This document shows, one piece after another, positions 36,264 to 49,600 of a stretch of 64,000 nt of DNA (its first letter is position 1; every line of letters begins with the position of its first letter). Under the pieces are notes generated by a model. That model was not told the origin of the DNA, searched no databases, and saw only the letters and a list, made by a program, of their open reading frames with translations. This DNA is from Citrus sinensis (Eukaryota > Streptophyta > Magnoliopsida > Sapindales > Rutaceae): contig NC_068558.1 in the NCBI RefSeq assembly GCF_022201045.2, positions 3,749,501 through 3,813,500 of the forward strand, read 5' to 3'. Both the position numbers and the translations under genes were made by a program.

Positions 36264-36865
36264 TCAAACGTCCGTAAAAAAACTATAGTGATGGATATCC
36301 TTAATGACAAACCGGACAGCAGCCACTGTAGTTGCTACGGTGACCAATGAAAAAAGAAGGACGTTGAACCAATGCCATGCTTTCTTCTTTACCCTAGCGG
36401 TATTTGCCTTAACCTACGACAGAGAAAAAGAAACCAGGCCATGATATATTATTTGTCATTTATTGTTTCATTAGTTATTAGTACTGAATGTAGCATGTCA
36501 TCTATTGCATGCTTACCTTGATGAAAACCATGCTTGGAAATACAAAGGTAATAGGGATAAGTGCAAATGATCCTATCAAGTTCACAAAATCCCCAATGAA
36601 AGGAAAAGCTGCTGCTACAAATATATTAAAGGCGAAAAGAAACCCTCTTAGGAAAAATCTTCTTTTGATGTTTTCTCTAGAAAACATGCTCTCTTCCAGC
36701 TTGAGGAACTTTGTATCAAGTGTCTCGTGAATTGGCGAAATAAACACCTATATTTGTTCGTTGTTAAAAATTTTGATCCGACAATGAAGATGTTAATTAA
36801 CTCAAGGTTTGCATTAATTATATGTTATTAATTAATGAATTAAGTAATTAAAACAAGGTATGAAG

Positions 36866-36908
<43 letters not shown>

Positions 36909-39135
36909 TCTTACTTGCTGGCAGACCATAGATTGTAGGAACACTGAAGAATTAATAAAGACCTTGACCCATTTTACGCAACTTATTTGTTCAGGGAGGT
37001 ACACGGATGCAGTGGAGCCATAAGCCCAATATCCAACGATAGGGATGCCATAATAAAATAAGAGTCCCACAGTGAACTGCACGTACAAGGCTTTCCTCAT
37101 GTTCTTGACAACTGGCTGGCGCAGAGTTGACTGCATACATTTAATTCTTCGTTAGTCGATTGATTCATGTCATTTGGAATTTGAATTGAATTTGTTAATA
37201 AACAAGAATTAATGAGTCTAAATCATTAACCTGCATCTCTGGAAGCAAACAAGGGGCGTTGGCTACAACAGCGGCAGAGATGGCACCCAAGGCATTGAAT
37301 ACCTTGTCGGTTTTGCTTCCTTTAAGCTCATAATTTCTGTGTTTATTAGACTTACCTTCAAACGGAAATAGAAAATGTTTTACAAATTTACAGCATAGTC
37401 TAGTTGGTCATCTATTGATAGATATGTATCGATCAAGTGATTTCACCCCCACACACACAGCAGCCCCCCCCCCCCCCCCACACCCAAAGAAAAAAAGAAA
37501 GAAAGTACCTACCGTTGTTAACTAGGACGAACAGAAGGATGAATATGTAAGTAAATGTGACGAAGAAAGACACGACCAGCCACCATCTCATTGCTGACAT
37601 CGTTGGAATAAAGCATGCAAATGTGAAGAAGGCCACTCCAGCTATTACAATGCAAATTTGTAGCCTCAGGGGAGAGTCACTGAATTCTGAACTGATTCCC
37701 TGTATACAGCCAAACTACATACCCCGATTATGCATGCATGAGGCAGTTGGCTTTCATGTATAATTTGCTGAGTGAATTCTCCTTTAGGTATCGCGCAGTA
37801 ATTAGTTTTGGATTTTCAAAATTAACCAAAACTGTGTTTGCCGTTAATTCTAAACTGTAGGATTTAATAAAAGCACAATATTCTAACTCAAATTCAAAAG
37901 TTAGTTCTCAAGTTTACGGCGCGTTTAGTATTGGTTTTTATTCTTCATTTTTTTAATTTACGAAAAAATAATTGTTTAGTTGCAGCAATTGCTGTTGCAT
38001 TTTTGCTTCCATTGGAAGCAAGATGAACATAATTGCTTTCTGAACTTATCAAAGAAAAGTTGGAAACAATGATTTCACGTTTCCAACGTATCACATCTTA
38101 ACTCGTCCCCATGGCTAAGAGAGAGGGATAAAATCATAAATTACTCAAATTTATTTACACACTCAAATTAAAGTAAAAAAAATTTGGGTCGTTAAAAATA
38201 GTTACTACTCCACACACCAATTACACATACTTCTCTCTATTTTTCTGTTCAGATTCTAATTTTTACTTAGAATAAAAACTACTAATTCTTATTCTATAAA
38301 AATAAATTCAAGTACTTCATTTGAAAAACAATATCAACTGTACCCTTATATTCTTAACTCAAAAACTCTTCTCAATCAATGTTGGATATTCTCTCCTTAA
38401 CATATGCAAGTAACTTTTTAAAATATAAAAATTGAGTAATTAGTTCAAATTATAGGGATTGAAGAAACATTAACCCATGATTTGCCATACCTTGAGTGAT
38501 CGCGCTGCTAGGAGGATGAAACCTATGTTAGCCACAACAAGCGTCAAATATTGCAAAACCCACGTGACATAATACATTTGTCTTCCTGGAAAAAAGAGTG
38601 ACAGTAAGAAATTAATGTTATCCCTTTCGGTCTGATGATGTCAAGTACTATAAATTTGACAAACTTTAAATTAATTAATTAGTACCATAATGATATCCCA
38701 TAAGATTTCGGTATCTGATGAACCTTTGGCCATTAATGAAGTGAAATGCCGACAAGAGCCATTGAGTATAGGCCGTGTAAAGCGCTATAAGAAACATGCA
38801 CAATATCCCCCATCTCCAGCCTAACGGCACCAATATAAGATTTGAGTAACTTAGTATGTATCCGCTGTTGAAGGAGATCACCAGCATCAACCCCATTTGT
38901 TGCCATAAATCTGCAAAGGATCAAAAATCAAGGAACGTTCACATAACCCTGCTCAAGAATTTCTTCCTTCTAAAACATCTTTAAATAAACCAATGATAAC
39001 AAATTGTAGATAACGATAATGCAGACCTTGGCCAACGGTATGAGCTGAAGCGTCTCCAGAATCTTGGTTTTGACATTCATCTCTTTTGCCTGCAGCTTCA
39101 ATGCTCAAAGCAGCTATGTTATTTGTTTCTTCCAT
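36264..39135 (-). CDS. Proline-transporter-like amino acid permease (AAAP family), copy A
   Basis: This is a multi-pass plasma-membrane permease for proline, betaine or related amino compounds, judged by family. Eight exons (minus): 39135-39027, 38910-38686, 38585-38491, 37699-37513, 37355-37231, 37130-36915, 36747-36517, 36413-36264. All splice in frame to 445 residues, the normal length. A hydrophilic N-terminus of about 40 residues is followed by the ProT-like segment LWQQMGLMLVISFNSGYILS. Then come FIRYRNLMGYHYG, RQPVVKNMRKALYVQFTVG, GYWAYGS, ETLDTK, AFPFIGDF and the C-terminal KAWHWFNVL. About ten hydrophobic segments are visible. The sequence matches plant ProT proteins more than lysine/histidine transporters; true substrate is unproven. 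A long (TA)n(GA)n run sits in intron 6. Confidence 0.9.
36866..36907. repeat. (TA)n(GA)n microsatellite in intron 6 of transporter A
   Basis: About eight TA units are followed by thirteen GA units, ending eight bases from the minus-strand splice donor. Confidence 0.9.
37464..37479. repeat. Poly-C run in intron 4 of transporter A
   Basis: Sixteen or so consecutive C on the plus strand, about 35 bp from the exon 4 donor. Its length is likely to vary between assemblies. Confidence 0.85.
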
Positions 39136-39570
39136 GGTTGGTTTACAAAATTAAAACTTCAAAAGCGAGCAGCCGGGATTGGGATTTGGAAGGCCTATTA
39201 ACAAATATGGACAAGGTTAGTTAATATTCCCAACTCTAGAGGAGCAGCTAAATAATATATATCTCGGTATATAAACGTGTATAGCAATAGAATATTTGTC
39301 TTTTATTTTATTACTTTTGTAGCAGTTGGGCAACTTGCACCGACTGCTGAGTAATAATTTATTCCCCTTAATAAGTGAGAAAGTTTTCATACTGCTACTG
39401 ACTGCTATCAGCTGAAGAAGGCATAATTTTGTCCTCAATTTTTTTTTACATATTTAGTATACTTATTACTAAAATTAATTTCTCTTCATAGGTTTTGTTC
39501 GCCTTCAATGATTAGATATTTTAGTCATGGACTGTGAATAAGCAGAATAGAAATTTATTATAATCTCCTA
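39136..39570. other. Upstream region of transporter A
   Basis: On the minus strand a TATATA motif lies around 39265-39272, about 130 bp before the start codon, and may be the core promoter. I see nothing else. Confidence 0.4.
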
Positions 39571-39579
39571 CTGATCATT

Positions 39580-40210
39580 GATGAAACCTCTGCAAGCAGT
39601 CGTCAGTTCATTTGGGAAAATTATATTGGACATTAAAGGTTCTCAAAACCTTAGATGCTAGATATAAAATACTTCAAGATTAAAGGATTGATAGAACATG
39701 GAGGTGTCATATTCCAAAAGGCACCAAACCATATCACGTGTCCATCTTGTCAAATAAAAAAAGTTTTTCCAGGAAAATAACACCTAAGCTATTTCGGGGT
39801 TAACACCAATCTATTCTGGGTGAATAACACTTAAGGAAAAATTCTTCCGGAGCTTATAAAAATGGTAAGAGGGGGGAATTAGTTCCGCAATCCATTAGTC
39901 TAAAGAAATCACACCCAAAGATCATACAAGTAAGGAAACACACAAGGCCGGAATGTCCTTAGATTGAGGGTTCAAAGCAAAACCTTAAATCCACATCACC
40001 CATCACCTATAAATAGAGACTCATCTCTAAGAGAAAGGGGGTCTTTGGCCTTTAAAAATCATTGTTCATACTTAGAGAGAGAAAACTCATTTTCTTCATT
40101 TTTTTTCTTTATTTAATCTTGATCAAACACTAACTTGGACGTCGGAGTACCTTTTTCAGGTACTCACCCCTCCGGAATCGAGACCAACGATCGTGATAAA
40201 GTTCTCCACA
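39580..40210 (+). mobile_element. LTR-like sequence, Ty3/Gypsy type, plus orientation
   Basis: A TATA box TATAAATA lies at 40008-40015. About 120 bp downstream is the block CACTAACTTGGACGTCGGAG, then TTTTTCAGGTACTCACCCCT, a pattern common in the R-U5 part of plant Gypsy LTRs. It ends near TTCTCCACA at 40209. No internal coding region follows, so it is a solo or truncated LTR. The left end is approximate. Confidence 0.6.
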
Positions 40211-40870
40211 AACTACAAATATATGTGAAGGTACAAAATTACAGCCCTTTTAGAACAATATCTGATTCCTCTGATTGAACTAGAAGAAACTTGAAATTTT
40301 ATTGAATCCTTGTTGATTTGACTTGAATGTGTTCCCACAAGAAGCACTCTGACACTAAGTGAGTGTTTGATTTTCGAAGATTTAATGAAGAATAAAATTT
40401 CGCTTAACTCAATTTTTGGGAATTTGGTCATGATCTTTTGGCTCCTATTTATAGAGAAGAGATGAGTGAATAGCTGAAAAATATATTTCAAATCTGAATC
40501 CTCGCCGTCCGTCTTCTTATCTTTTTGTCCATTAGATCTAATAATTTTTTTTTATCTGTATTCGAATCCTCAGCACGTGGTTTCATTAGTAACCAAGTGT
40601 TGCAACTTATAAATTTTTCTAGATTATTTATTGTTCATTTTCTCTGGGTTTATCATGTGAGTCATCTGGTGAATATTAACCTTTAAAATGGGGTCAATTA
40701 TTAATAATATCTAGCGTTGATCTCAAATTTAGAATTAAAGTAGATTGCGACTATATCGATTTAATTTTAATCCAGGACCACCATATGATATATCAATTAA
40801 TTCAACTAATTTTTAATAGACAGGTAGTACGGTGTAAGTCACTATATTTTTGTGGCACTCACAAACATAT
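40211..40870 (-). mobile_element. Second LTR-like sequence, minus orientation, abutting the first
   Basis: Read on the minus strand it has CTATAAATAG (complement of 40444-40453), followed by a short T/A-rich transcribed-like region and GAGTGCTTCTTGTGGGAAC. This resembles an LTR promoter and R region. The limits and class are uncertain. Confidence 0.4.
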
Positions 40871-41234
40871 ATGACTTTTGTTTTGCCTTGTTTTGTTTTG
40901 TTTTTTTGGTCTAATCATTGTCCCTTCCCAGCATAATTTTGAACTCACCAGAAAATCCTCATATTGAATCAAAGAACCGCACGACAGCATCGATTTAAAA
41001 TTTCTTAATTAATGTCACTTTTATTAACGCATTTTGAAAAGAGAACAAAACAATAGATACTATAATCTGTGTCAATTCATCACCAAATCTCGAGCTAATT
41101 TTGCATCATTATTCCTACTTTAAATTTTCAATCAGTTGTATAAATTTAGCCTTAGTGCACATCAATCATATATATTTCATAATTTGTGGTACATATAACT
41201 TAACTTACAATGTTGACATATATATATATATTCA

Positions 41235-41737
41235 TTACGCATCAGCGAAAAAACTATAGTCTTGAATATGCTTAACAACAATCCTGACAGCAGCAACTGT
41301 AGTTGCTATTGTAACCAAAGTAAAAAACAGAATGTTGAACCAATGCCATGCCTTCTTCTGTATTGTAGATGCCTTTGCCTTAGCCTGCAACAAACAAAAA
41401 ATATATATTTAGTTACTTGAATTTTTTTTTTTCTCTGACTTGTTTAATTAGGAGTGCGTAGAGAGAGAGAGAGAGAGAGAGAGAGAGCAAGTATACTAGT
41501 TAATTACCTTAATGAAGACCATGCTCGGAAAGACGAAGGTTAGAGGAATGAGCGAAAATGATCCTATCACGTTGATAAAATCCCCAAGGAAAGGAAAAGC
41601 TGCAGCTACAAATATATTTGCTGTGAAAATAACCCCTCGTACGAAAAATCTTCGTTTGATGTTTTCTCGAGAAAACATGCTCTCTTCCAGCACTAGGAGC
41701 TTTGTGTCAAGGGTCTCGTAAACTGGCGAAATAAACA

Positions 41738-41790
<53 letters not shown>

Positions 41791-44078
41791 TCGTTATTAG
41801 TGTTTACATATATATATGTTGATCCGAAAGAGCATTAAGTTATATATGAAAGACATGGTCAATCTTACATGTTGGGAGACTAGAGACTGCAGGAACACTG
41901 CGGCATTAACAAAGACCTTGATCCATTTAGCGCCACCTATCTGTTCGGGGAGGTACACGGATACACTGGAGCCGTAAGCCCAGTATCCTATGATAGTGAC
42001 GCCATAATAGAACAAGAGCCCCACTGTGTACTGTGAATACAAGGCTTTCCTCATGTTCATGACAGCAGGCTGGCGCAGAGTCGACTGCGTTTAATTAAAT
42101 TTGGTCTGTCAGTTAATTAGATTTTGTATACAAATCGATTGTTGATAAACATCGCTGATTCTTAGTTAATTAATTAACCTGCATCTCCGGAATCATGCCA
42201 GCGGCGTTGGCAACGATGATCGCTGACATGGCACCGATAGCGTTGTATATCTTGTCGGTTTTGCTTCCTTGAATCTCGTAATCTCTACTTTTATTGGATG
42301 TGCCTTCAAAACCCAAATTTTTACAATTTATTAGTTCTAGTTGGTAGTCATGTGATACGTTTTTTCAGTGAATATTTACTTAATTTCAAAGTTTCAATTC
42401 CAAAATGGAAAAAGATTCCTCTTTCTTCTTAGCAAGATTCCAATAAGTCATTGCTGATTAATAAATGCGAGGGTCCAGTAATAAATGCTTAACTTTATAC
42501 TATTGGTATAAAATTTATGAAAACTTAAAAAGAAATCATGCACAATCAATAAAATTTAAATTTCAGACCAAACAACAAAACAACCAACCGTCAAAGTCGC
42601 TTTCTTTTCTTTAAAATTGGACAATCTTCAATCTCAGTAGATAGATGCTGTCATGCTGTCATTTTATTGCACATAAATGCTATGACTATTTTTTTGCCTT
42701 AATTAATTTTGAATTACTGTTTACGAAATAATACTTTTTAAAATATTCTTATTTTTGTTTAAAAAATTAAAAGAAATAGGGATACTTTTGGGGGGAAAAA
42801 AAGTTTGTCTTCTTAACAAAAGTGGAGAATAAATTGAGATTTATAATTATTTAAGGGTATTCTAAAAATTATCATTTCACTAGATCCTTTTTATAAAAAA
42901 AAAAAAATTATTAAGCCTCACTCTCGCTCAGAAATTTATATAATTAAGAAAAAAGAAATTTTCTCATTTAAAAATTCTATGAAGTATGATTCATGCATAA
43001 ATTGAACTTGGATTAAAAATAAAAATAAAAATAATAATAATAATAAATACCTACCGTCTCTAACAAGGATCACAAGAAGGATGAGTACGTAAGTAAATGT
43101 GATGATGAAAGACACGGCCAGCCACCTTCGAATAGCTGACATCGTTGGAACAAGATTGGCAAAAATGAAGAAGGCCAGTCCGGAGATTAAAATATAAATT
43201 TGTAGCCTCACGGGAGAGTCACTGGATACCATGTTGATTTCCTGTGCGCAAGCAAATCAGTATCCCTTATCTCTTGATCATTAATTTTATTCGTGCATAA
43301 GGCAGCTGGCTTTCAGTTTCAGATATAATTGGTCATACGTACCTTCAGTGATCTCGCCGCAAGTAGGATAAAGCCTATGTTGGCCACCAAAAGGGTCAAA
43401 TATTGTATGGCCCAAGTGTAATAATACATTTCTCTTCCTGGAGAAAAGATTAAGAAATTAACTTTAGTAGACGAACACGGAAGTAAGAATTAGTTAAATT
43501 TTCAATTATGTACCACCACGGTGGTGTAATATCTTTAAAATTGTTTTATGAAAGTTCAAATCCTGATTCCTAAATTTTGAAAAACAAAAATTAGTTAATT
43601 ACCGTAGAGATAGCCCATAAGGTCTCGGTATCTGATGAATCTTTTGCCATCAATGAAGTGAAATGCAGACAAGAGCCATTGAGAATAGAGGGAGTAAAAA
43701 GCCAAAAAGAACATGCACAAGATCCCCCATTTCCAACCCAACGGCACAAGTATAAGAATTGAGAAACTTAGTATGTAACCGCAGTTGAAGGTGATCACCA
43801 GCATGAATCCCATTTGTTGCCATGAATCTGCCAAAGAATATAATTCAAGGAACACCAAATTAAGCTCCTCGATCACTGAAGAAATTAAGTATTTTCCTGC
43901 TTCCAAAACATTTCTTAAAAAAATCTATATATGATCAGAAACTGTAAAGAAAGGAACAATAATACAGACCGTGGCCAACGGTGTGTGCTGAAGTGGCGCC
44001 AGATTCTTGATTTTGAGATCCCTTTGTTTGGCCTTCTTCGATGCTTAAAGCAGCAGCTTCGTTGTTTGTTCCTTCCAT
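41235..44078 (-). CDS. Proline-transporter-like amino acid permease (AAAP family), copy B
   Basis: This is the tandem paralogue of the gene at 36264-39135. Exons (minus): 44078-43970, 43827-43603, 43437-43343, 43241-43055, 42303-42179, 42084-41869, 41738-41508, 41384-41235. Every exon has exactly the same length as its counterpart in copy A, again giving 445 residues with no frame damage. Landmarks are SWQQMGFMLVITFNCGYILS, FIRYRDLMGYLYG, RQPAVMNMRKALYSQYTVG, GYWAYGS, ETLDTK, AFPFLGDF and KAWHWFNIL. The N-terminal 36 residues and the loop encoded by exon 5 differ most. Both genes point the same way, with about 2.1 kb between them holding LTR remnants. Both are likely functional; a substrate or expression split is possible but not shown. 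Confidence 0.9.
41461..41487. repeat. (GA)n microsatellite in intron 7 of transporter B
   Basis: Thirteen or so GA units, close to the exon 7 donor. Confidence 0.9.
41740..41781. repeat. (AT)n microsatellite at the acceptor of exon 7, transporter B
   Basis: About twenty AT units directly abut the minus-strand acceptor (TATATAG) of exon 7. The intron therefore ends in alternating TA instead of a normal pyrimidine tract. Confidence 0.9.
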
Positions 44079-45880
44079 AATTGGTTTACAAATTTAGACC
44101 TCAAAAGCCAGCAGCCAGGGACTGGGAGGCCTTTTAACAAAAAATATGGACAACATTTATTGATAATAATTGTCACAATGTACGTCACTTCGCTTCGCAC
44201 AAACACCATACACGTGCCCCATATAATAATAATAGGGTAACAGGCCTTTAACATCACGATAACTTGCACGTACAGTCTGCAGAGTCAGTTTTAAAATAGC
44301 CCTTGAAGTCGGCAAGTATTTAATAATTCTCAACTTTTTACCACTTCTATAGCAATGATTAATAGTACCAGTTTTCTAATTTCTATTGAGCTAAACTAAT
44401 AGAATTAGTTAAGAATTGGTAGTCGAGCTCTTGTTTAATTTCTTCTAGGAAAAATATATGCTAACTTCTTATGTCAGCGTGTTAAATCCGGTCAGCCACC
44501 AGGAGACGTGCGAAGATCGTGAGAATTAGATTTCTCCCTGCTGGTCCAGGCTGTGCTTGTATACAAGCCATTGTCATTCAAAGCCGAACATGATGCATGT
44601 ATGCAGCTACAGTGCTGGATATGTCATTAACAAACTGAAAAATAATGAGATTTTTTTTAATAAGATAAGAGGATCAATTATTCAATTATATGAAAGAGTT
44701 GACCCAGCCCTAAAGATTGACTCTTCCACAATATTGTCAGTGCAATAATTTTTATTTTGCATGTGAAACGCATTAGCATTACATAAAATATAGTAATTAA
44801 CTTTAGGATTTGACAATTGAACGAAAACTGAAATCAACTGTCGTAGTGTTTTAATAGAGACTCAAGCTCTTATTTTTAACATTGTAAGTGCAAGTGTTAT
44901 TTTGCTGGGCCAAAGATTCATTGGTGCATTATGTATGAAATTTAAAGTTTGAAAGCGCATCATTGTTATAGATTAAAATATTATCACCTTTTTCATGCTT
45001 TGAGAGTGAGATTTCAACTAATGTATGTCTACCTCAACAGTCAGCTTAATTTTCAGCTCTCATCATTTGCAATAGTGATTATATAGAAATTGAGTAATGC
45101 TACATATACATAATTTGTTAGGATTACGTGCTCTTTAAAGTACATTTATTTATTATTTGTAATAAATACATTTTTTAATTAATAAATATTTGAGATATTT
45201 TTTAGAAATTTTAATTGCATAAGTATTTTAAATAAAATATGTTTAATCATATTATATGTATTGATGTAATCAACATATGAATTTACAAAATATATAAATA
45301 TAACATATCTTATAATTAAGTAAATTGAGTTCACAGTTGATAAATAGAGTTTGCACTCTATTTTTATGTTTACATTGTAGTGAGTTCATTAAATGATGTA
45401 TCTTAATCATATATGAATTTACTAACGTAGTTTGACTACATTAAACTAGATTACATATGAGATTTAATTAATCTTGAAATGACTGTCACACTTATAAAAT
45501 CTCATAGACATTGATTTTATTCCAATCCAAATCTTAAATTATTTATAGTTTCATGATTATGATTGTTGTCCATTTAAATTACTTATGGGTGCAACATATA
45601 TTTGTAGTCAAGATAACCTGGTTTCTTAGTGTGAGCAATTATGGGCAGTGAAATTATAAATTAAAAATACAGAATTTGTGCAACACCTTTCTTAATAGTT
45701 TTTGAAACTTAATTATAAATTTCTCTTGCCAAGTGTGTTAGCATAATTAGTATGTTGAAAACTATCATTATAGGAAATCAATAAGCGTCAAGGAACAAGA
45801 TGTAGTTAAATTGATTGGATAGTTAAAGCATCAATTTAATTTACGATGAGATACAAAAGGATTGTTCAGTAAAGAAATCA
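44079..45880. other. Upstream region of transporter B and AT-rich spacer
   Basis: No gene is recognised. The frame at 44557-44748 has no domain and unconvincing composition. Confidence 0.5.
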
Positions 45881-46640
45881 TGATGTATCTATTTATTGGA
45901 GCAGGAGTGGGGAGTGTAGAGTTCTTTGACTCTTTCATTTAACCTTTCCCTTTAAATATAACATAATTATATTTATTAAAATAAAATAAAATAATATTAC
46001 ATTTATTCAAAATAATAATTTACATTAATTCTAAGTTAAAAGTACTTTAAAATAATATTATTATATTCACAAAGAATTAATAATATTATTATATAATATT
46101 TTAATTTAAATTTATAATATTTTAATTTTTATTCAATTTTAATAATATTATATTTATTTAATATTAATAGTTAACAATAATAATAAATAGTTTACTCAAA
46201 TAAAATATTAATTTTTTTACTATATTATCGCTAATAATGTTTTATTTTTGCTGATTTTATAAATAATTTTTAATTTACATAATAAAAATTAAAATTAATA
46301 AAAAATTTATGATTTACATAATTAGGACTATTAATTATTATTATTAACTTATATGATTAAAATTAATTATGAAATAAATAGTTTATTTTAGAAATATGTT
46401 TTTGATGACTTTGTAATTAAAAACTACAATTCTTTGAAAAGGGTAAAACTATAATTTGAAACAATTTACTCCCGCTCTAAGATAAAGTAAACACATAAAT
46501 AAAATTATAATTCTCATTCCACACTTCTATTTCAATGTAAGTAAACAACTTGCTACCGCTACCACTCCCACTCCACACTCACAATCCCAAAATTTTCACT
46601 CCTTAGGATTTTCAGTTCAATCTAAAAAGTAAACGATACC
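45881..46640. mobile_element. PIF/Harbinger-like element, copy 3 (about 760 bp, shortened)
   Basis: The right end is AAGTAAACGATACC, very close to that of copy 2 and in the same orientation. The left end, near TGTATCTATTTATTGGAGCA, is degenerate. Shared subterminal blocks include GATAAAGTAAACACATAAAT and TTTCAATGTAAGTAAACAAC. The target duplication is unclear. It is an intergenic, older copy with part of the core missing. Confidence 0.8.
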
Positions 46641-49600
46641 TCAATATGACATAGGTTGAATTATTATTCAAAAACACTATCCTCGATAACATACAATTAT
46701 AGAGGTTAGTTCTAATTTTTTGGCGAAGTAAATTTTGAATTAAATAATCGAGTTAGTCTAGTTACAGTCCTAACTATTATAGCCACTATTTATGTATCCA
46801 AATAATCCCAAAGTTAACTCACATAATCGACTGCACCACTATCGAACGAATAACCAAGATAAGTAGTTTTTTAGGTCAAAATTATAAATATATTATTTGG
46901 TGGAAAGCTCCATTTGATATACTTGTATATAAGGGGCCTTGTGTTATTTTACAAGGTGGACCCATAACAAGCACACAATGTGCTACTTTTGCCATTATTT
47001 TATCTTTTAATTTAAATAAAAATATTAGATTTAATAGAATTAAAAATAGATAAAATAAAGAGCCTAAGGTTTCCACCGAAAATATATAAAGGCTTAGTTT
47101 TTCACAAAAGAGCAGATAAGACACAATATATAGAACAGAGAAAAATGAAGAAAAAAGAAAATTTTCTCTCTATCTTTGAAGAAAAAAGTTTTCTACTACT
47201 AATTATTTTTGTAGTGATAAAGACGCCCATATATTAATTGCATATCTAACTTGAATCATAATCTGAAAGACTGTTAGTAGTGAAGATAAATATTGATGAC
47301 TAGTTCTTGACTTGGGAGATATGAAAAAAATAAAGATACGATTTCTAAATTATGATAATTTTACATGTTATATGAAAATTACGGTCCATAATTTTCACTA
47401 CAAACGATTTCTAACCAACATAATTTACATCTTAAATTATGATTGTTTGGGATACAAGCAGTGTATTAGTATAAGTATAACATTATTGGTAAAGGCATTG
47501 AGTCTCAACTCATTTTGTTGATAGTAGCACAGTCATCTCATGTACGATTCACTTAGTGTGGTTTGAAGCCATTATCGTTGTGAATTGCAGGTTTATCATG
47601 ATATTTAACTCTTCGTAACCCACCATTGAATCTCAACTCTATTGTCGCAAAAAAAAAAAAAATGGAATAAATATAGTAACACTTGAAATATGGAATAATA
47701 AGAAAAGCTTGGAATACGCAATAAAAGATCTAGTTTGACATGTTGAAGGAATCGATGCACTGGAATCTGGATCATGTTGTTCTTAGTTGGTTGGCGCGGA
47801 GTTTGACTCCATAATTGTAGGAGATTTATTTATGTGATGCATGTGATTTTACATAACTAAAATTTTATAAGTGTCGCCCAATTAGGTGAGTGAGCACTCC
47901 TCTTTTACACGAATAATTATACAATCAAAAAACTATTTTTCAAGTGATGATTAATGCGCACATGAATCATGAAACCGCCCTGTCTTTTTTAAGCTGCAGC
48001 TGAATGGTGGTTGTGTTTCGAGACAAAAACAAGGCTGTCTAGCTCGCTATGGCTACCGGCTACCAGTCATTCATAGAAATGGTAGCTGCGTTTAAGAAAG
48101 AGAGAAGGATGTCTCCAGCTGGGCACTTCTCATTGCATGCATGCCATGATGTACAAAATAGGAGAAGCTTCTTGAACCCACCAGCTTCTTCCCACTTAAC
48201 TCAATTTCAATCAATTAGCCGGGAGTTCACTAGAAATGCAAGCTTCTCATTATTTGAAATTGTATAAATAAATACAATTAATTTGGGTGGTATGAGTATA
48301 ATTATTTCCTAAATTTTAAATACCATTTAGTCAATTGGAACATAAAATGCATTGGAACAAAAATACTACTATTTTTTTTTCTCGGACTTTAAAAAAAAAA
48401 AATGTTGAGGCAGAGGCATCAATCTTATAGAGAGCAAGAGAGTGAGTCAATCGCTATTTTATGCTACTGGCTGAAGCAAGCGTCTATTTTATATTTTTAT
48501 GAGAAAAAAATTATATATTTCAGACATATTAATTTATTTGAGCAGTGGGTTTTAACGTGGGACTCCCTCATAATCTGCAAGTCTTATCATAAGACTCACC
48601 CTGTCTATCATTCGCAGTGACATAGCCAAGAAATAGATCCCACGGAGGCAAAATTTTTTATCGATCTAAAATTTAAAAAAAAAAATTATGAAATATCAAA
48701 AGATTTACTAAAATATTTATGTATCATTATCTGATGCATTTACAATTGTCCACGTTGTGATTTCATTTTTTTTTTTACTAAAAAAAAGTTTTTTTTTTTT
48801 TTAGTGGGGCTTGGTCATACGCATATCCCTAGCCGATAGATTCTTGCCATCCCTATTCCCTAGTCGTAAGTTGTAAGTCGGCCCCGCCAAAAAAAAGAAA
48901 AAGAAAAGCTGAATCATTTTAATTATGCATTCATTCATGGTTCATGGACACTTTCAAGTCTCATAATTTTGTGAGTCAATCGTCATAGGAGGAAGTTGAA
49001 TTGAGGAGACAAGTTTGAATGTTGTATACAACTCGGCCCAATTACACTTGATTTTGGGCTAAAACTCATTCGGCTTTTTTTTTTTTTTTGTTTTTGAGTT
49101 GAACTATTGGCACCCCCCTATATCTGTTTTTAAAACTCGAATCCTAACAGAACCCCATTAAATAATTAAAATAGTTAGTTATTTTTATTTACACCCTTCA
49201 TTCCTTAAACACCTTTGCTTCCGTTTTCATCCTTTTTCTCTAATAGAACTCCTCATTTTGTTTGCTCCATTACGGGGGTGATATGGCGCTTTCTTCTTAA
49301 CGAATTCTATTTGTTAAGAGAAAAAAGATTAAAATTTAAAAACAAAACCTGCATTCTGGTATATATATGTTGCTTATTTTCAATCTATTTTTCCTACGTA
49401 CGGCTTAAATCCATGACTTTTTTTCTTGAGAAAAAAAAAAAAAGCTACTATGAGTAGTAATTTTCATTATTATTTTTTTATCTCTTACTATAATCACATA
49501 AAAGTGGGGAGGTACAAAGAAAATTACAAATTAATTTCATAAGCAGGACAATTTCATCATCATACATGATGTGTGTGTTCTTCGTTTTCTTTAGCCAATG

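Noticed and set aside
36509-36730. Plus-strand frames opposite transporter exons (also 41512-41721)
   Set aside because: They mirror the minus-strand coding exons, which have full gene structure.
48049-48267. 72-codon frame starting MATGYQSF
   Set aside because: No recognisable family, followed by A/T runs, no splice or promoter evidence.
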